A DNA stretch of 64,000 nt from Hofstenia miamia (GCA_004352715.1 SCFE01000012.1:1886655-1950654); one strand, 5' to 3'. Numbered from the stretch's first letter, positions 1 through 11,769 are shown. Made by a program: numbers and translations. The notes: generated by a model from the letters alone, not told the origin.

Positions 1-25
1 ATATATATATATATATATATATATA
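1..25. repeat. (TA)n microsatellite at window edge
   Basis: Pure alternating AT at the first bases, cut by the window edge. Similar tracts recur throughout the window. Confidence 0.9.
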
Positions 26-348
26 AAGAAAAATAAAAGAAAGATAAATTTGTTTTCGTCGCGAACGGTTGGTTTTTACTGGTGCTCCGTGAGTTTATGT
101 TTAAACAATTTCAAAGTTAGAGAAAATTTCTCGTTGTTACTCAGGTTTCAATTGTTGGCACATCCCCTTACTAGTGTGGATCATCTCTCTCTTTTCGACA
201 TTCCCTCTATTGTATAGTAATCCTGTAAGATTTTATATTTATCTCAATAAGAACCAGTTCTCTGTATTTTTCAATTCAGCAAAGTATACCTTACTGCATA
301 TCTTGTGGCAAAAAGCAGTCGACTTTGACTAATTTAAGCTCGAATACA

Positions 349-1071
349 ATGTGTTCGCAATGTACAAATGATAAATTTTCTGTTAATTGTGCATTATGCC
401 AGAGAAAAGTTGACTCTGAAAAAATCAAATGTTCAATTTGTAAACATTTATTTCATTTAGCATGTACAAAGTTGAATAAGGCGGTTTTTAATATCCTAAA
501 TGGAAGTCAAAGTATTGTTGGAGCATTAGCTTGGAGTTGTGAGAAATGCGCAGCAGCAATTTTACCTGTGGTTGAGGTCGATTCCTCCCATGTAAGTAAG
601 GAAGCAGTAAGTGAAATTAAGAAATACTCAGAAGTTGTAAGAAGTTCACCAGTAAATACTAAGAGTAAAACTTATGACGTGGATCACAATTGTGAAATAA
701 GAGTAAAGGAATTGCCTGAGAGCAAGAAAGCAACGAAAAGTGAAAGAACAATGGATGAATATGAGAATGTGGTAAAGTTATTTAAGAGCATTGACGANNN
801 NNNNNNNNNNNNNNNNGTTGTAAGAAGTTCACCAGTAAATACTAAGAGTAAAACTTATGACGTGGATCACAATTGTGAAATAAGAGTAAAGGAATTGCCT
901 GAGAGCAAGAAAGCAACGAAAAGTGAAAGAACAATGGATGAATATGAGAATGTGGTAAAGTTATTTAAGAGCATTGACGAAAGTTTTCAAGAAGAAAATT
1001 TATCAGAGCAAATCACGAACATTATTAGTAAGGTTCAAAGAACCTATTCAGGCGAAAAACGTTTTAAGTAA
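349..1071 (+). pseudogene. Non-LTR retrotransposon ORF1-like protein with PHD-like zinc finger
   Basis: The reading frame opens with ATG at 349 and runs to 1071. The N-terminus has spaced Cys/His pairs (CSQC, CALC, CSIC, HLAC, CEKC) arranged like a PHD/RING-type zinc-binding domain over about 75 residues. A Lys/Glu-rich linker follows. PHD-like fingers are known in ORF1 of CR1/L2-type non-LTR elements. An endonuclease and an RT lie downstream on the same strand, which supports that reading. A 19-N gap at 798-816 is flanked by two identical 164-bp blocks, so residues about 96-211 include a probable false duplication. The frame survives only because 164+19 is a multiple of three. The protein then ends early, and its expected continuation lies in another frame at 1112-1285. 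Inference: a dead retroelement ORF1, not a host gene. Confidence 0.7.
634..980 (+). repeat. 164-bp block repeated either side of a 19-N gap (assembly artefact)
   Basis: Positions 634-797 and 817-980 are identical by eye, both ending gcattgacga, and only the N run separates them. Overlapping contig ends that were not merged explain this better than a real tandem repeat. Confidence 0.85.
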
Positions 1072-1111
1072 TGCCAGCAAACTTAAACATTGAAATCCCT
1101 TAAATCAAAAG

Positions 1112-1285
1112 GTATACTTGGCAAGAGGTCTTAATGAAAAAGAAATGGAAAATCGAAAACTTGGCTTTGAAAAGAAGAAAAGAGCTGTTAATAGAAACAA
1201 AATTTGAAAGAAAGGATCTGAGAATTTATAATTGTAAGTTGCATGTACGGGAAAATGAAAAATGGGTTAATATACAGGAGCAGTG
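1112..1285 (+). pseudogene. ORF1 C-terminal remnant, frameshifted
   Basis: After the stop at 1071 the + strand still encodes a charged, coil-like tail rich in Lys/Glu/Arg (for example KFERKDLRIYNCKLHVREN). It ends in a TGA near 1285. At least one frameshift separates it from the PHD-bearing ORF. The composition fits the basic C-terminus of non-LTR ORF1 proteins. I cannot align it further. Confidence 0.45.
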
Positions 1286-2097
1286 ACTAGCAGTTTCAGA
1301 TGATTCCTACACATTAACTTTAAAAAATAAGAGTAAAAACATTTTAAGATTATCTTTCCAAACATCATTACAAGAAACCAAACTTAATTCAACTACACCA
1401 GACGGATCAATATATATTGATAATTATTATGTTAATAGACTAGACAGAGATCTAAATAATTTCAATGAAACTGGTGGAGGGGGNAATAGTGAATAGTAGA
1501 CTTGGTGTAGGCTGATATTTGGGATGTCATCACAAGGGATTTCTTCAGGTTGAACATTGATATCCATTGTTGAAATGTCAGTATAAAATTTATTAATTAC
1601 ATTAACATCAAGCGTAATTTTATGAGTCGGATTTGTTTTACCACAATCATTATTAATCATTTTCCACCAAGATGCAGTTCCCATTTTACCTCTAGTATTC
1701 CTTAGGTTGTCTTGAATAAGAATATTGATTTGTGACTGAATTTGAGCNATAGGCTGGCATGTTACTTAGAACAGAATAGGTTGATACAAGAGCAGCTGAA
1801 GGGATGTAGGACGAAGACTAGCAGTTTCAGATGATTCCTACACATTAACTTTAAAAAATAAGAGTAAAAACATTTTAAGATTATCCTTTCCAAACATCAT
1901 TAGCAATAACGTCAATGGGATATTGTCAAAATTTTTGGAATTCCAATATATTCTCATTGGGAAGCCATATGCTGTTGCTTGTTTACAGGAAACCAAACTT
2001 AATTCAACTACACCAGACGGATCAATATATATTGATAATTATTATGTTAATAGACTAGACAGAGATCTAAATAATTTCAATGAAACTGGTGGAGGGG
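1284..2097 (+). repeat. Endonuclease start present twice, first copy with about 80 bp missing
   Basis: The stretch at 1284-1483 (cagtttcagatgattcc onward, ending in ggtggaggggg) matches 1815-2097, but lacks the part at about 1903-1987. The first copy stops at a single N (1484). The pattern fits an alternative haplotype or contig end placed beside the main copy. Confidence 0.7.
1485..1747 (-). pseudogene. Fragment of a different non-LTR ORF2 linker (EN-RT spacer), minus strand, bracketed by single Ns
   Basis: Read on the minus strand this piece encodes an open stretch that includes WWKMINNDCGK and NVINKFYTDIS. It resembles the spacer between endonuclease and RT in CR1/Rex-type ORF2 proteins. 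It is in the opposite orientation to its surroundings and single Ns stand at both ends (1484, 1748). The local element has its own, different spacer at 3623-4060, so this piece came from another copy. Either scaffolding misplaced it or a real inverted fragment exists. Confidence 0.5.
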
Positions 2098-2322
2098 GTT
2101 TACTAGTATATGTAAACAAGGATTGGAGTATAAGCGCTCCTAAAGTTATAAAATGTCTATCAACTCAGGATATTGAAATGTTAGTAATAGGCTGTCGGCC
2201 TAGGTTCTTACCTAAACGTATTAGTTGTATAATAATTATGAATATATACTTGCCTCCAAAAAGACGCAAGAAAATATGTGGTAAGGAATTAAGAAATGTA
2301 ATGTCACTATTACATAGGCAGT
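1893..2322 (+). pseudogene. Non-LTR retrotransposon ORF2, AP-like endonuclease domain (N-terminal part)
   Basis: The open frame contains CLQETKL, the conserved Gln-Glu-Thr of APE-type endonucleases, then GGGGLLVYV and the IIIMNIYLPP strand. These are the first half of an exonuclease-endonuclease-phosphatase fold that nicks target DNA during target-primed reverse transcription. No ATG is evident at the front; the frame is already open at about 1893 (SNNVNGILSKF). The domain is cut at 2322 by a 1000-N gap, so the catalytic Asp/His end is not visible. Confidence 0.75.
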
Positions 2323-3322
2323 NNNNNNNNNNNNNNNNNNNNNNNNNNNNNNNNNNNNNNNNNNNNNNNNNNNNNNNNNNNNNNNNNNNNNNNNNNNNNN
2401 NNNNNNNNNNNNNNNNNNNNNNNNNNNNNNNNNNNNNNNNNNNNNNNNNNNNNNNNNNNNNNNNNNNNNNNNNNNNNNNNNNNNNNNNNNNNNNNNNNNN
2501 NNNNNNNNNNNNNNNNNNNNNNNNNNNNNNNNNNNNNNNNNNNNNNNNNNNNNNNNNNNNNNNNNNNNNNNNNNNNNNNNNNNNNNNNNNNNNNNNNNNN
2601 NNNNNNNNNNNNNNNNNNNNNNNNNNNNNNNNNNNNNNNNNNNNNNNNNNNNNNNNNNNNNNNNNNNNNNNNNNNNNNNNNNNNNNNNNNNNNNNNNNNN
2701 NNNNNNNNNNNNNNNNNNNNNNNNNNNNNNNNNNNNNNNNNNNNNNNNNNNNNNNNNNNNNNNNNNNNNNNNNNNNNNNNNNNNNNNNNNNNNNNNNNNN
2801 NNNNNNNNNNNNNNNNNNNNNNNNNNNNNNNNNNNNNNNNNNNNNNNNNNNNNNNNNNNNNNNNNNNNNNNNNNNNNNNNNNNNNNNNNNNNNNNNNNNN
2901 NNNNNNNNNNNNNNNNNNNNNNNNNNNNNNNNNNNNNNNNNNNNNNNNNNNNNNNNNNNNNNNNNNNNNNNNNNNNNNNNNNNNNNNNNNNNNNNNNNNN
3001 NNNNNNNNNNNNNNNNNNNNNNNNNNNNNNNNNNNNNNNNNNNNNNNNNNNNNNNNNNNNNNNNNNNNNNNNNNNNNNNNNNNNNNNNNNNNNNNNNNNN
3101 NNNNNNNNNNNNNNNNNNNNNNNNNNNNNNNNNNNNNNNNNNNNNNNNNNNNNNNNNNNNNNNNNNNNNNNNNNNNNNNNNNNNNNNNNNNNNNNNNNNN
3201 NNNNNNNNNNNNNNNNNNNNNNNNNNNNNNNNNNNNNNNNNNNNNNNNNNNNNNNNNNNNNNNNNNNNNNNNNNNNNNNNNNNNNNNNNNNNNNNNNNNN
3301 NNNNNNNNNNNNNNNNNNNNNN
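2323..3322. other. Assembly gap, exactly 1000 N
   Basis: Placeholder of fixed length, so the true distance is unknown. It separates the endonuclease part of ORF2 from the RT part. Confidence 0.98.
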
Positions 3323-3475
3323 TATTAGAATAAATATTAATAGTAAAATAGAAATTGATATAATTCAATAAAATCAGAAATTTCTCAGATTTCTATAATC
3401 AATATATTATTGCAAACAGCTTAGAAGCTTCTGTTTGAATTTCAGTGAAATTTTTATTTCCTTTACTTAAATTTT

Positions 3476-3477
<2 letters not shown>

Positions 3478-3538
<61 letters not shown>

Positions 3539-3555
3539 TACATATATATATATAT
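3478..3555. repeat. (TA)n microsatellite
   Basis: About 75 bp of alternating TA with two TACATA interruptions near the right end. It lies between the gap edge and the RT ORF. The 3323-3477 stretch beside it is AT-rich with nothing recognisable. Confidence 0.9.
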
Positions 3556-3622
3556 TTCTAGTTATAATAAGGTCCGATATCCATGTAGAGATTTTTACAT
3601 CAACAACATAAATACGAATAAA

Positions 3623-5486
3623 ATGGAGAATATGATGAAAGATATCAATTGGGATATGCTATTAGAGAGCCATTGTAACTTAGATGAACAGATACGGGTA
3701 ATTGATTCTGAAATGATAAAATTACTAAGAATGTGTAAAATTTCTAAAATGCCTAGAATGAGGAGCAATGGAATTATTAAAGATGCAACACTGACAACAA
3801 TGCTTAATTATAAAAAGCAACTAATTAAGTTGCGCAGAAGGCATGACCTTAACGTTTTGCAGAGAAAAATAAATGTATATGTAAAGACGCAACGTCAAAG
3901 AGAGGTTCAGAGCCTCACTACGGAACAGCTTTACATGGAAATGAAGAAGCGGTTGAAGCCAAGAACGACGAAAATTAAATTAACTATGAACGAGGCCCAT
4001 AATTTGAACGTAGGTTTTACCTCCTACAATTGTCACAAGTGTTATGATGAGAATATATGTGAATTACCTGTAGGTCAGTATGATCCAATAGTAACAGAAT
4101 CTATGGTAAAAAATGTATTTAAACGGGTTAAATTTAATACCTCGCAAGGAAAGAGTGAGCTGCCATCATGGATTTTTAAGCGATTTGCAAATGATCTCTG
4201 TAAGCCTTATACATACATATATCAAAAATGTATATCAGAATTATATTATCCTACTGAATGGAAATCGGCTATTGTAGTCCCTATACCCAAATTGCCTAAT
4301 CCCGATAAAGACAACTGCAAACATTTTAGACCTGTAACGATAACACCTGTTGCGGCTAGGTGTTTAGACTCGATTGTTGTTGAATTGCATGCTAAAGATC
4401 TGGTTTCTGACCCCAAACAATTTGCATATCGGCCGGACCGGTCAACGACGGATGCATTAATATACTTAATTGATAAAGTGGCGTCAGCACTCAATTGCAA
4501 GGACACAACGATAGTGAAAGTAGCATTTNGCTATTGTAGTCCCTATACCCAAATTGCCTAATCCCGATAAAGACAACTGCAAACATTTTAGACCTGTAAC
4601 GATAACACCTGTTGCGGCTAGGTGTTTAGACTCGATTGTGGTTGAATTGCATGCTAAAGATCTAGTTTCTGACCCCAAACAATTTGCATATAGGCCAGAC
4701 CGGTCAACGACGGATGCATTAATATACTTAATTGATAAAGTGGCGTCAGCACTCAATTGCAAGGACACAACGATAGTGAAAGTAGCATTTTTGGACTATA
4801 GTAGCGCGTTTAACACGGTACTACAAAATCGAATGGTGAATAAGTTGTATTTACGCTCGTCATGGATGGCTAAGTGGGTACAAAATTACATAGCTGACTT
4901 TAATAAATGCATTGGAATAAGAAATGATACTTATACAGATAAGATACCACTAATTGTAGGAGTACCTCAAGGGGGACCTCTGTCAGGTGTATTATTTATA
5001 TATCTTACAGATAATATTTGTACAATCTCTTTATCATATCCTACAAAGTCTGACATTGTGAAATATTCCGATGATACATGTATTGCTAGTATAATAACTA
5101 AGTCGCAAATTGAAGAAGATGTGTGGCAAACAGAGAATATATGTAATGTATTAAGACTCTCAAAAGATAATAATCTAATCATAAATCAAAAGAAATCGGC
5201 AGTATTAACTTTTGCACATCGTAATATTAAAAGTCCAAAATTGTTGTCAGAGGTAAGGAAAATTAACAAATATGGTGATTTTGAGTTTCCGTCAGTTGAC
5301 CAAACGAAGTACTTGGGAATTACGGTAAATAAAGATATTACTTGGAATGAACAGGTAGATGCAGTCACTAAAAAGGCTTTTAGGTGCATACTTAGCATGA
5401 AATTCTTTATAGAATTTCTAATGCCAGAAAGAAAATGGTTAATTTTAAAACATACATTCTACCAATTTATTTGTATGCATCTGTAG
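3623..5486 (+). pseudogene. Non-LTR retrotransposon ORF2, reverse transcriptase domain
   Basis: Starts with an ATG-led spacer rich in Lys/Arg. Around 4250-4480 it carries TEWKSAIVVPIPK and FAYRPDRSTTDALIYL, typical of CR1/L2/Rex-like RTs. The catalytic FLDYSSAFNT follows near 4790, then GVPQGGPLSG near 4960 and KYSDDT near 5062-5080, where the usual F/YADD is YSDD. The frame breaks at 4529 only because of a single N and a repeated 261-bp block. It then runs open to a TAG at 5486, inside the thumb/C-terminal region. Further C-terminal sequence follows in other frames. Family: APE-type non-LTR retrotransposon, probably CR1-like. The copy is almost certainly inactive as assembled. Confidence 0.85.
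4268..4790 (+). repeat. 261-bp RT segment present twice around one N, with a few substitutions
   Basis: Positions 4268-4528 and 4530-4790 match except for about four single-base differences (gttgttgaattg against gtggttgaattg; atcggccggacc against ataggccagacc). A single N lies between them. The small divergence suggests two alleles placed in tandem. Confidence 0.85.
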
Positions 5487-5583
5487 TTTGGGTTCCGGGA
5501 ATAACAGACAAAAACCGGAAGACGTTAAGAAAACCTATTAAACATATACAAAAATTGCTAAGTTAAATAAGTGTGAACTTATT

Positions 5584-5814
5584 TTGTGTATCAATGCAAC
5601 TTTCAATGCAATGTTTAAGAAATATACAATGAAAGGGTATACGGATAAGTATCACCCAATGATTGAAAGGATAAAGTTTTCAAGAAGCCAAACACGAACG
5701 AAAGTCATATTGGAGGAAATTCATGATACAAGGTACTCAAAAACTTTCCTGCCTGCAGCCTTAAAATATATTAACTCTGGAACTCTCCCCAGTTCCTATA
5801 GCAATTATTTCTGA
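5584..5814 (+). pseudogene. Non-LTR ORF2 C-terminal tail
   Basis: Frameshifted continuation of the RT ORF. It encodes RYSKTFLPAALKYINSGTLP just before a TGA at 5814. A tail of the form R-Y-x-x-x-F-x-P-A-A-x-x-x-x-N is the usual C-terminus of CR1/Rex-like ORF2 proteins, so this marks the 3' end of the coding part. Confidence 0.65.
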
Positions 5815-5900
5815 ATAAATCCAATTACCTTTTTACAGAGCGCTTTGCACTGTGTACGGGAATTAAAGCTTGGATATATAAATATATATATATATATATA
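5815..5900 (+). repeat. 3' end of the non-LTR element with (TA)n tail
   Basis: A short untranslated stretch after the ORF2 stop leads into ggatatataaatatat and a TA tract ending at about 5900. CR1-like elements often end in short tandem repeats rather than poly(A). The exact end is a guess. Confidence 0.4.
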
Positions 5901-8549
5901 GTCCTCGCCAAAAGTTTAACACCAATGAGAAGTTATGAGTCATGAAATGGTTTAAGCTGCCAAGCAGCCACAAATCGCCATCAAGTGATGGAAAGATGCA
6001 ATACAATGGTAAATTACAATTTTGAAACCATTTGATGCGAATTTATTAGCCTTAACTCCAACTGCAGTAAATCTAATCGTGATGCCCAGAAATCCCTCCA
6101 TTTCCGCCACAGCACAGCAAGCTCAGATCGTTGCCTATGCAGGCACAGGGAGTGTCGCAATGGATAACAGCAATATGAATGTGGGTTTCAAAATAATTAA
6201 ATAATTATAATAACAAATGGCACAACACATGGAAACTGAAATCGAAATGAGAGAAAAAATGAAAGCCGAGTTTTCGGTATTAAGCAAAATTACTTGCCCG
6301 TAAGGTTACACCCACATTATTAAAAGGCTTTGTACTTTACGACAGTGCATGAGGACTATTTAAATCTAAGTGTAACTACCAGGTATAAAATCTTATCTGC
6401 AATACTTCATATTACTCTACAGAAGAGTATAATATTTCCGAAATAGTCAGTATAAGAATGTATTCATAAAAATGTTATGATATAGTTTTATCTAAAATGC
6501 ATTTTATGATGGCTAAATATCTCTTCAGTTTCCCTTTGATTATGATTGTTGAATTGATTTGTTCACGCGTTAAAGCATATTTTTTCACATTATTTCAGTT
6601 AAATGTGCATATAATTGTAACAAGGGATTGTGGGAAAATTTGGATGGAGGTGCTGTAATATGACCATAGAAATCTAAGTTAACATATTTTCTACAAATTT
6701 TTTGATGAATATGTTTTTGAAAGCATTATAAATAATAAAAAAATAAATATAAGCAAGATTATAGCATATAGAACCTGCAAATTCATATCGAGAAGCACAA
6801 CACTGTGCTTACACTATTTCTCAATTAATAATTTTTGAACATTCGACTCGTAAAAAATTGTGCAAGTGGCAAAAAGTGTAGGAAAATTGAACGAATAATA
6901 AAAAGTTATGTCAAAAAATAGATTTTTGTTAAAGCAGTATAATAATACATATCAAATATAAGAAGTAAGAAAAAAAAGAATGAAGTGCGATTTTTGTGCA
7001 TTCTTAGAAACAAAAAATAATCTCTAATTTGCAATTTCACAATGTATTGTAATTATTCTAATTATATCAGTCAATCACATTGTTTCCACCACTTTCAATG
7101 TTTATAAATTTGATCAGTAGCACACGTTACTTTTTGGAGTTCTTTATGTCAAAGCAAAAGGATAATATTGATCCTATAATCACTTTTGTTTTGTTTGAGC
7201 ACATTTTGTTGAAGATGGTAAAACGTTTATAGCAACATTAAAAAATGCTTAATAGAACTATTTTCACAGCAATGACTTAAGTGCTAATTCATTTTTTCAT
7301 CATTGATATGCCCATCATTCAAATTGCCGTTCTAGTCCACAGCAATTTGGACAGCTTACGCCAGCCATCTAGCCACCTGTACTATCAAACATCTAAAACA
7401 AAAGCTAAATATTATGATTGCAGAAGCTGCAAGCTCCCTAAAAAGGGAGAATGACAATAATGAGAATGTGGTTTGGTCATCTGCTGCGCTTGGCGATTTC
7501 TGTCGGGAGCTAAAATTGATCAAGAGATAGTCACTTAGATGTCTCAAAAAAGTGAAAACAGATAAAAAAAATTAGTGTAAAAATGACGTTAGTTACTGCT
7601 GGAAGCATCATTACTCGCAGTCAAAACTTTGAAGGCCTTTTGATTTGTCTGAAGTTTATTGGTTTTGCAAAAACATTTCTAATATTTTTGCTGCCTATTT
7701 GTGGAGTACGATTCAAATGATTGGTGTCTTTTTATTGACTCTTCTTGTCTAAAGGCTGCATTAATTTATAAAAATATCAGGCTTCCAACAGTTCCAATAG
7801 CGTATGCAAACGTAAAGAAATATCATGTATCAATTAAAAGAATTATTCAAATTAATTTCTTACTGTGATCATCAGTGGACAATAATGTGCGACTTGGAAG
7901 TATGAAACTTTCTTTTGGGACTTAAATCAGTCTACTCAAAATTTCTGTGTGTTTACTCCATGTTTGACTCTCATAACAGTCTAATTGAATTGATTTGAAA
8001 TATCAATGGCCGCCTCGTGAAAGCTTCTCAAATGAAGCACGTGTACCAATATCCAAAATGGCAAAAACCTTTTTTGCAAGTAAAGCGCAGATTGTTGCAG
8101 CAATTTGTAAAGGCTTTGGATAAATATGCTCCATAATTTGCACATTTCACAAAAAATTAATAAGAAATCTGAGCCCCTTTGGACCACCCATGGCAACAAA
8201 TGTTTTTTAAAGCGCTAAAGCTGAACTTGAACGCCTCTGTTCTTTGTTTTGTGCTCAAACGGATATTGATAGGCGTTGTACAAAAAAACCCATCACCATT
8301 GGGATCCCGTTAGTTTTGTGGATAAATGCCCCAGAATTCAAACGTTGAAATTCAAGTGAGTTTGGAATATTGCAAACTTTGATATATTAAAATAACATTA
8401 AGAATACACATATTAATGAAATTCTGCAAAGTAATGAAAAAAATAACCTCCAATTCAATGAAATTATTTGATTTGTTCTAAAATTGAAAACAAAAAAATT
8501 ATACGTTGGACAAAGCTACTCTCCGATTTTTATGAATAATTTTTCATGT
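5901..8549. other. Non-coding, AT-rich interval
   Basis: No gene could be supported. It starts with gtcctcgccaaaagtttaa, which resembles a Tc1-type inverted-repeat tip but has no visible partner. Open frames of 60-72 codons at 6022, 7356 and 7981 have no recognisable motif. Confidence 0.5.
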
Positions 8550-9294
8550 GTGGGGTAACTTTGGACACCTATCAATCATTCTTATCCAATAGACCAAAGA
8601 ACATATAGCATCAAAATTTTTTATTTTAATGCAAACAAATGATCATTTTTTGTTTGAAGTGTATGAAAGATAGATTCAGGGAGTGTTTATGTGTCTCACA
8701 ATGATGATTTGACTATATTGTAGATAGATATAACGGAGTATTTTAAAGACATATTTGGCTTTTTATAAAAAAAATCTAATATTCTTGATTCAATGAGTCT
8801 TCAGATGAGAACAACAAATTGGCAAGATTATCGGAAGTATGTAATTAATATTAATTATTTCTGAATTTTATATCAGAATATTTATGAATATGATTTTCTT
8901 ACACTTCTATAACAATACCTCGAAAATATGTCTCTAAAGCAACTAGTCAATACCGCAACTACACATATGCAGATCTTCAAAAAGCTGCAGAAGAAGTGAG
9001 GTTTGGGGGCATTGCAAGAGCTATATTAAAAAAATACTGCATCCCGTGGTCATCACTAAAGAATTATTTATCTGAAAAGCATTCAAAACTTCCAGGAAGA
9101 CCTACAGTGCTTACTGAATTCGAAGAAGTTCATTTCATTGAGTATTTACTCAAAATATTGACACCATGACTCGAATTCAAACCAAAAATATTTTGTTTTA
9201 TGAGCATTTCTAATATATCGCTTTTGTACTCGAAAACATATCACATTCGACATACATTTCTGTAATCAATTCAGGGTGGCCAAAGTTACCCCAC
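8550..9294 (+). mobile_element. DNA transposon remnant with GTGGGGTAACTTTGGACACC inverted ends
   Basis: The left end at 8550-8569 reads GTGGGGTAACTTTGGACACC. Its inverted partner at 9273-9294 differs at one or two positions. Extra copies of the same motif lie just outside (gcagggtaacattgaacacc, and gtcaaagttaccccac at about 9470), so the right boundary may be at about 9490. Between the ends is a psq-type DNA-binding domain remnant (8921-9169). Terminal repeats plus a helix-turn-helix suggest a pogo-like DDE transposon that has lost its catalytic domain. Target duplications are not clear. Confidence 0.6.
8921..9169 (+). pseudogene. Psq-type helix-turn-helix remnant of a transposase
   Basis: Eighty-two codons are open from a frame entry near 8921 to the TGA at 9167. 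The product has the layout of HTH_psq domains at the front of pogo-like transposases: YADLQKAAEEVRFGG, then a second helix IARAILKKYCIPWSSLKNYL, then LPGRPTVLTEFEE. The GRPTVLT-E-E linker usually precedes a second helix-turn-helix and the DDE core, and neither is present here. There is no ATG. Found within 8550-9294. Assigned from motif resemblance; a profile search would settle it. Confidence 0.65.
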
Positions 9295-9499
9295 CATGCA
9301 GGGTAACATTGAACACCAAATTTTTGGTACATAGAACAAACTGTCTCAGGTTGACATCAAAACTGCTATCGAATTCGAAATCTATGGCCATGATTTTCTA
9401 TTTAGAAACCATAGTGTGATATAATTCTAATTTGAATAGAAATAATAGGGCGAAGAGTAACTAAAGTAGGTCAAAGTTACCCCACTTTACGGTACGATT

Positions 9500-11725
9500 T
9501 GCTTTAAAAATCATTGAATGATTTCACCACAGCAAGCAAATGCTGTACCTGTGCTCACTCAAACGATAAAATAGTAACCCGTTTTTTCAACTCATCGCGT
9601 GAAGATTAGCTAGCAAAGCAAGCAGTCCGGTCATTGCTTCACATTGAAATATTTCCTTTGTAAAAGAACCATGCATGCAAAATATTTTCATTCAATACAA
9701 TAACCCAAAAGTAAACATGATATTCATTATTTAAATATTGATCAGAAATATTTCTCTTTTCAAGCAGTGCTGTCAACAGAAATATATTTGAGCGAGGTTC
9801 CTATCTGGTATATGTAGGAGTTTTATTCGCATTTTTTACCTAACGGATTCCTTGTATAATATTCTTGAATATATAATGGTCGACATTTGTTTTTCCTTTA
9901 ACAGAACTTAGAAAATTTATAAGAATTGTGAATTAAAGATAATTTTTTTTATGAATGTGCTGCCAATTCATTCAAAAGATGAAATGTAACGTGGATTTCT
10001 AAAGGTGATATATTTTGAAATAAATTTTAAATAACTTTGAGTAATTTAAATTCGATTTCCATCAGCTGCCATTTTCTGCTCTAAATTTTTACTCTAAGAT
10101 TCTCAATCTTAAAAAACTTTGTAGTTTATCTCAAGTTTTCTCTCATCAACATGCCTTCAACTGTAAATCGACAAATATTCAATATTTTGAAATGCACGAT
10201 TTATTGACTGCCTTACAGAAAATTTGTAAATATTTGAATTAATACAAACTATTGAATTTTGAGAACCATCTTGCGGACGGATTATTTTTTGTTTAAAGAA
10301 ATTTTAAACAAATGTAAGAGTAACCGATTAGAAGAGAAAAAAATACAGAAATCATTAGCAATTTTTCTTAAAATAATGTATTAAGAGAACTGCAAGACTA
10401 AGCTTATTTCTATAATATTACAGATAAATTTCTGGAAATAATCGCTTCTGGAATTTTATATATTAATAAATTTTTCATGGTTTATTATTTACACTAATTT
10501 TGTTACATAAAAATATTTGCTTGCCTAACTTTTGCTACAGCATCATAGTTGGATTTTAACGTTTAACTTTGAAAATAGTGCACTTGTTACCATCTGCCCA
10601 ATGCAAATCATACGTTTTTACTTCTGAAGCAGCTTCATTATGATCCTCAAAGATTTAATATTAATACGCATATTACAGAGTTACTAATTTTTGCATCAAA
10701 ATGTCTTTCAAAAGGGGTAAGTATTTGAATAATGCATATTGCTGTTTGCCATGCAATAGCAGAATATTTCAGCTTTACTGTTTATGAAAATTCTCAAACC
10801 TTTGTTTTACTGACATTTTTATAGTGTAAAATTTGTTGAGTTTTAAGGCATATGCGCAGTCCTTACTATATTAAACGCTATTCGAATTGTGTAGAATGAC
10901 TTGCTCTGTATGTCAATTTTACAACCCAATACCGTGGACTACGCAATAATCCACGCCAATACAAATATTCATAAAATTATAGTGTCATTGCATCGCAAAA
11001 AACTGCGTTGATATACCGTAGTATTTATGCAATCATATGTCATTTTGCTCCTAAAATACAACTCAAATGCTGCTTGATTTCAATACCAATACCACGCCTG
11101 GTTGTGCAAAATACTGAAAGGCTGCCTAAAGTGGTTACTTGGGATCAGATCATTTCTGTATTATAACCAGTCAGAATTAACATTTAATTTTATAACATTG
11201 TTAGCCATATCCAGGTTCTTAATTTCGGTTGATACCTTTTCATTTACATCATCAAAATTAAAGTTAGTGTTTAAATCATTAGTGCATATATTTCAGAGCT
11301 ATAATAATTTTCCAAGTTGCAAATTTTTGTATGACTTTTCTATATAACAACATCAAGCACATTACATATGAGATGCAACGACCACCAGTCCGGCCGACAA
11401 TTAGTCTCTTGCAGGGCATTTGAAAAAATAAGAAGGACCGGAGATTTTACCGGTCATTTAAATGCCAAAAATTAAAAAAAGTAATTCTTGTTTTGTATAA
11501 GAAAATGTTATTTTTTAGCAAGCCACAGTATTGCAATTCGAATATTAATTAAATTTCTCTTTATAATGTGGAATAATTTTGTAATATATTGAATTATTCT
11601 GCTTTTTGATTGTTGCATTTTTACATTCAATTTTTTGGAAGTAAGAACAATGTAAATTATACCCATGCTTTACAATGCTTCATTTCGTTTTAATTATACT
11701 AATAAATAAAAACTATTTTCTTAGA
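9500..11725. other. Non-coding, AT-rich interval
   Basis: No gene seen. The longest open frame (81 codons at 11102) is hydrophobic and unremarkable. A short palindrome gaccggagattttaccggtc lies near 11437. Confidence 0.5.

Positions 11726-11761
<36 letters not shown>
11726..11761. repeat. (TA)n microsatellite
   Basis: Alternating TA directly before a MITE-end fragment. Confidence 0.9.
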
Positions 11762-11766
<5 letters not shown>

Positions 11767-11769
11767 CAT

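Noticed and set aside
1923-3371. 482-codon frame on the + strand and a 352-codon frame on the - strand
   Set aside because: Most of both frames is the 1000-N gap. Only 1893-2322 is real coding (endonuclease part). The same holds for frames across the gaps at 26737 and 29331.
5901-5925. Tc1-type terminus gtcctcgccaaaagtttaac
   Set aside because: Looks right in outline, but no inverse partner or transposase was found within reach, and the left flank is a TA tract that makes any TA duplication meaningless.
7318-8215. Possible decayed coding region (short open stretches such as ALGDFCRELKLIKR near 7490)
   Set aside because: Pieces are short, in different frames, and match no family I can name.
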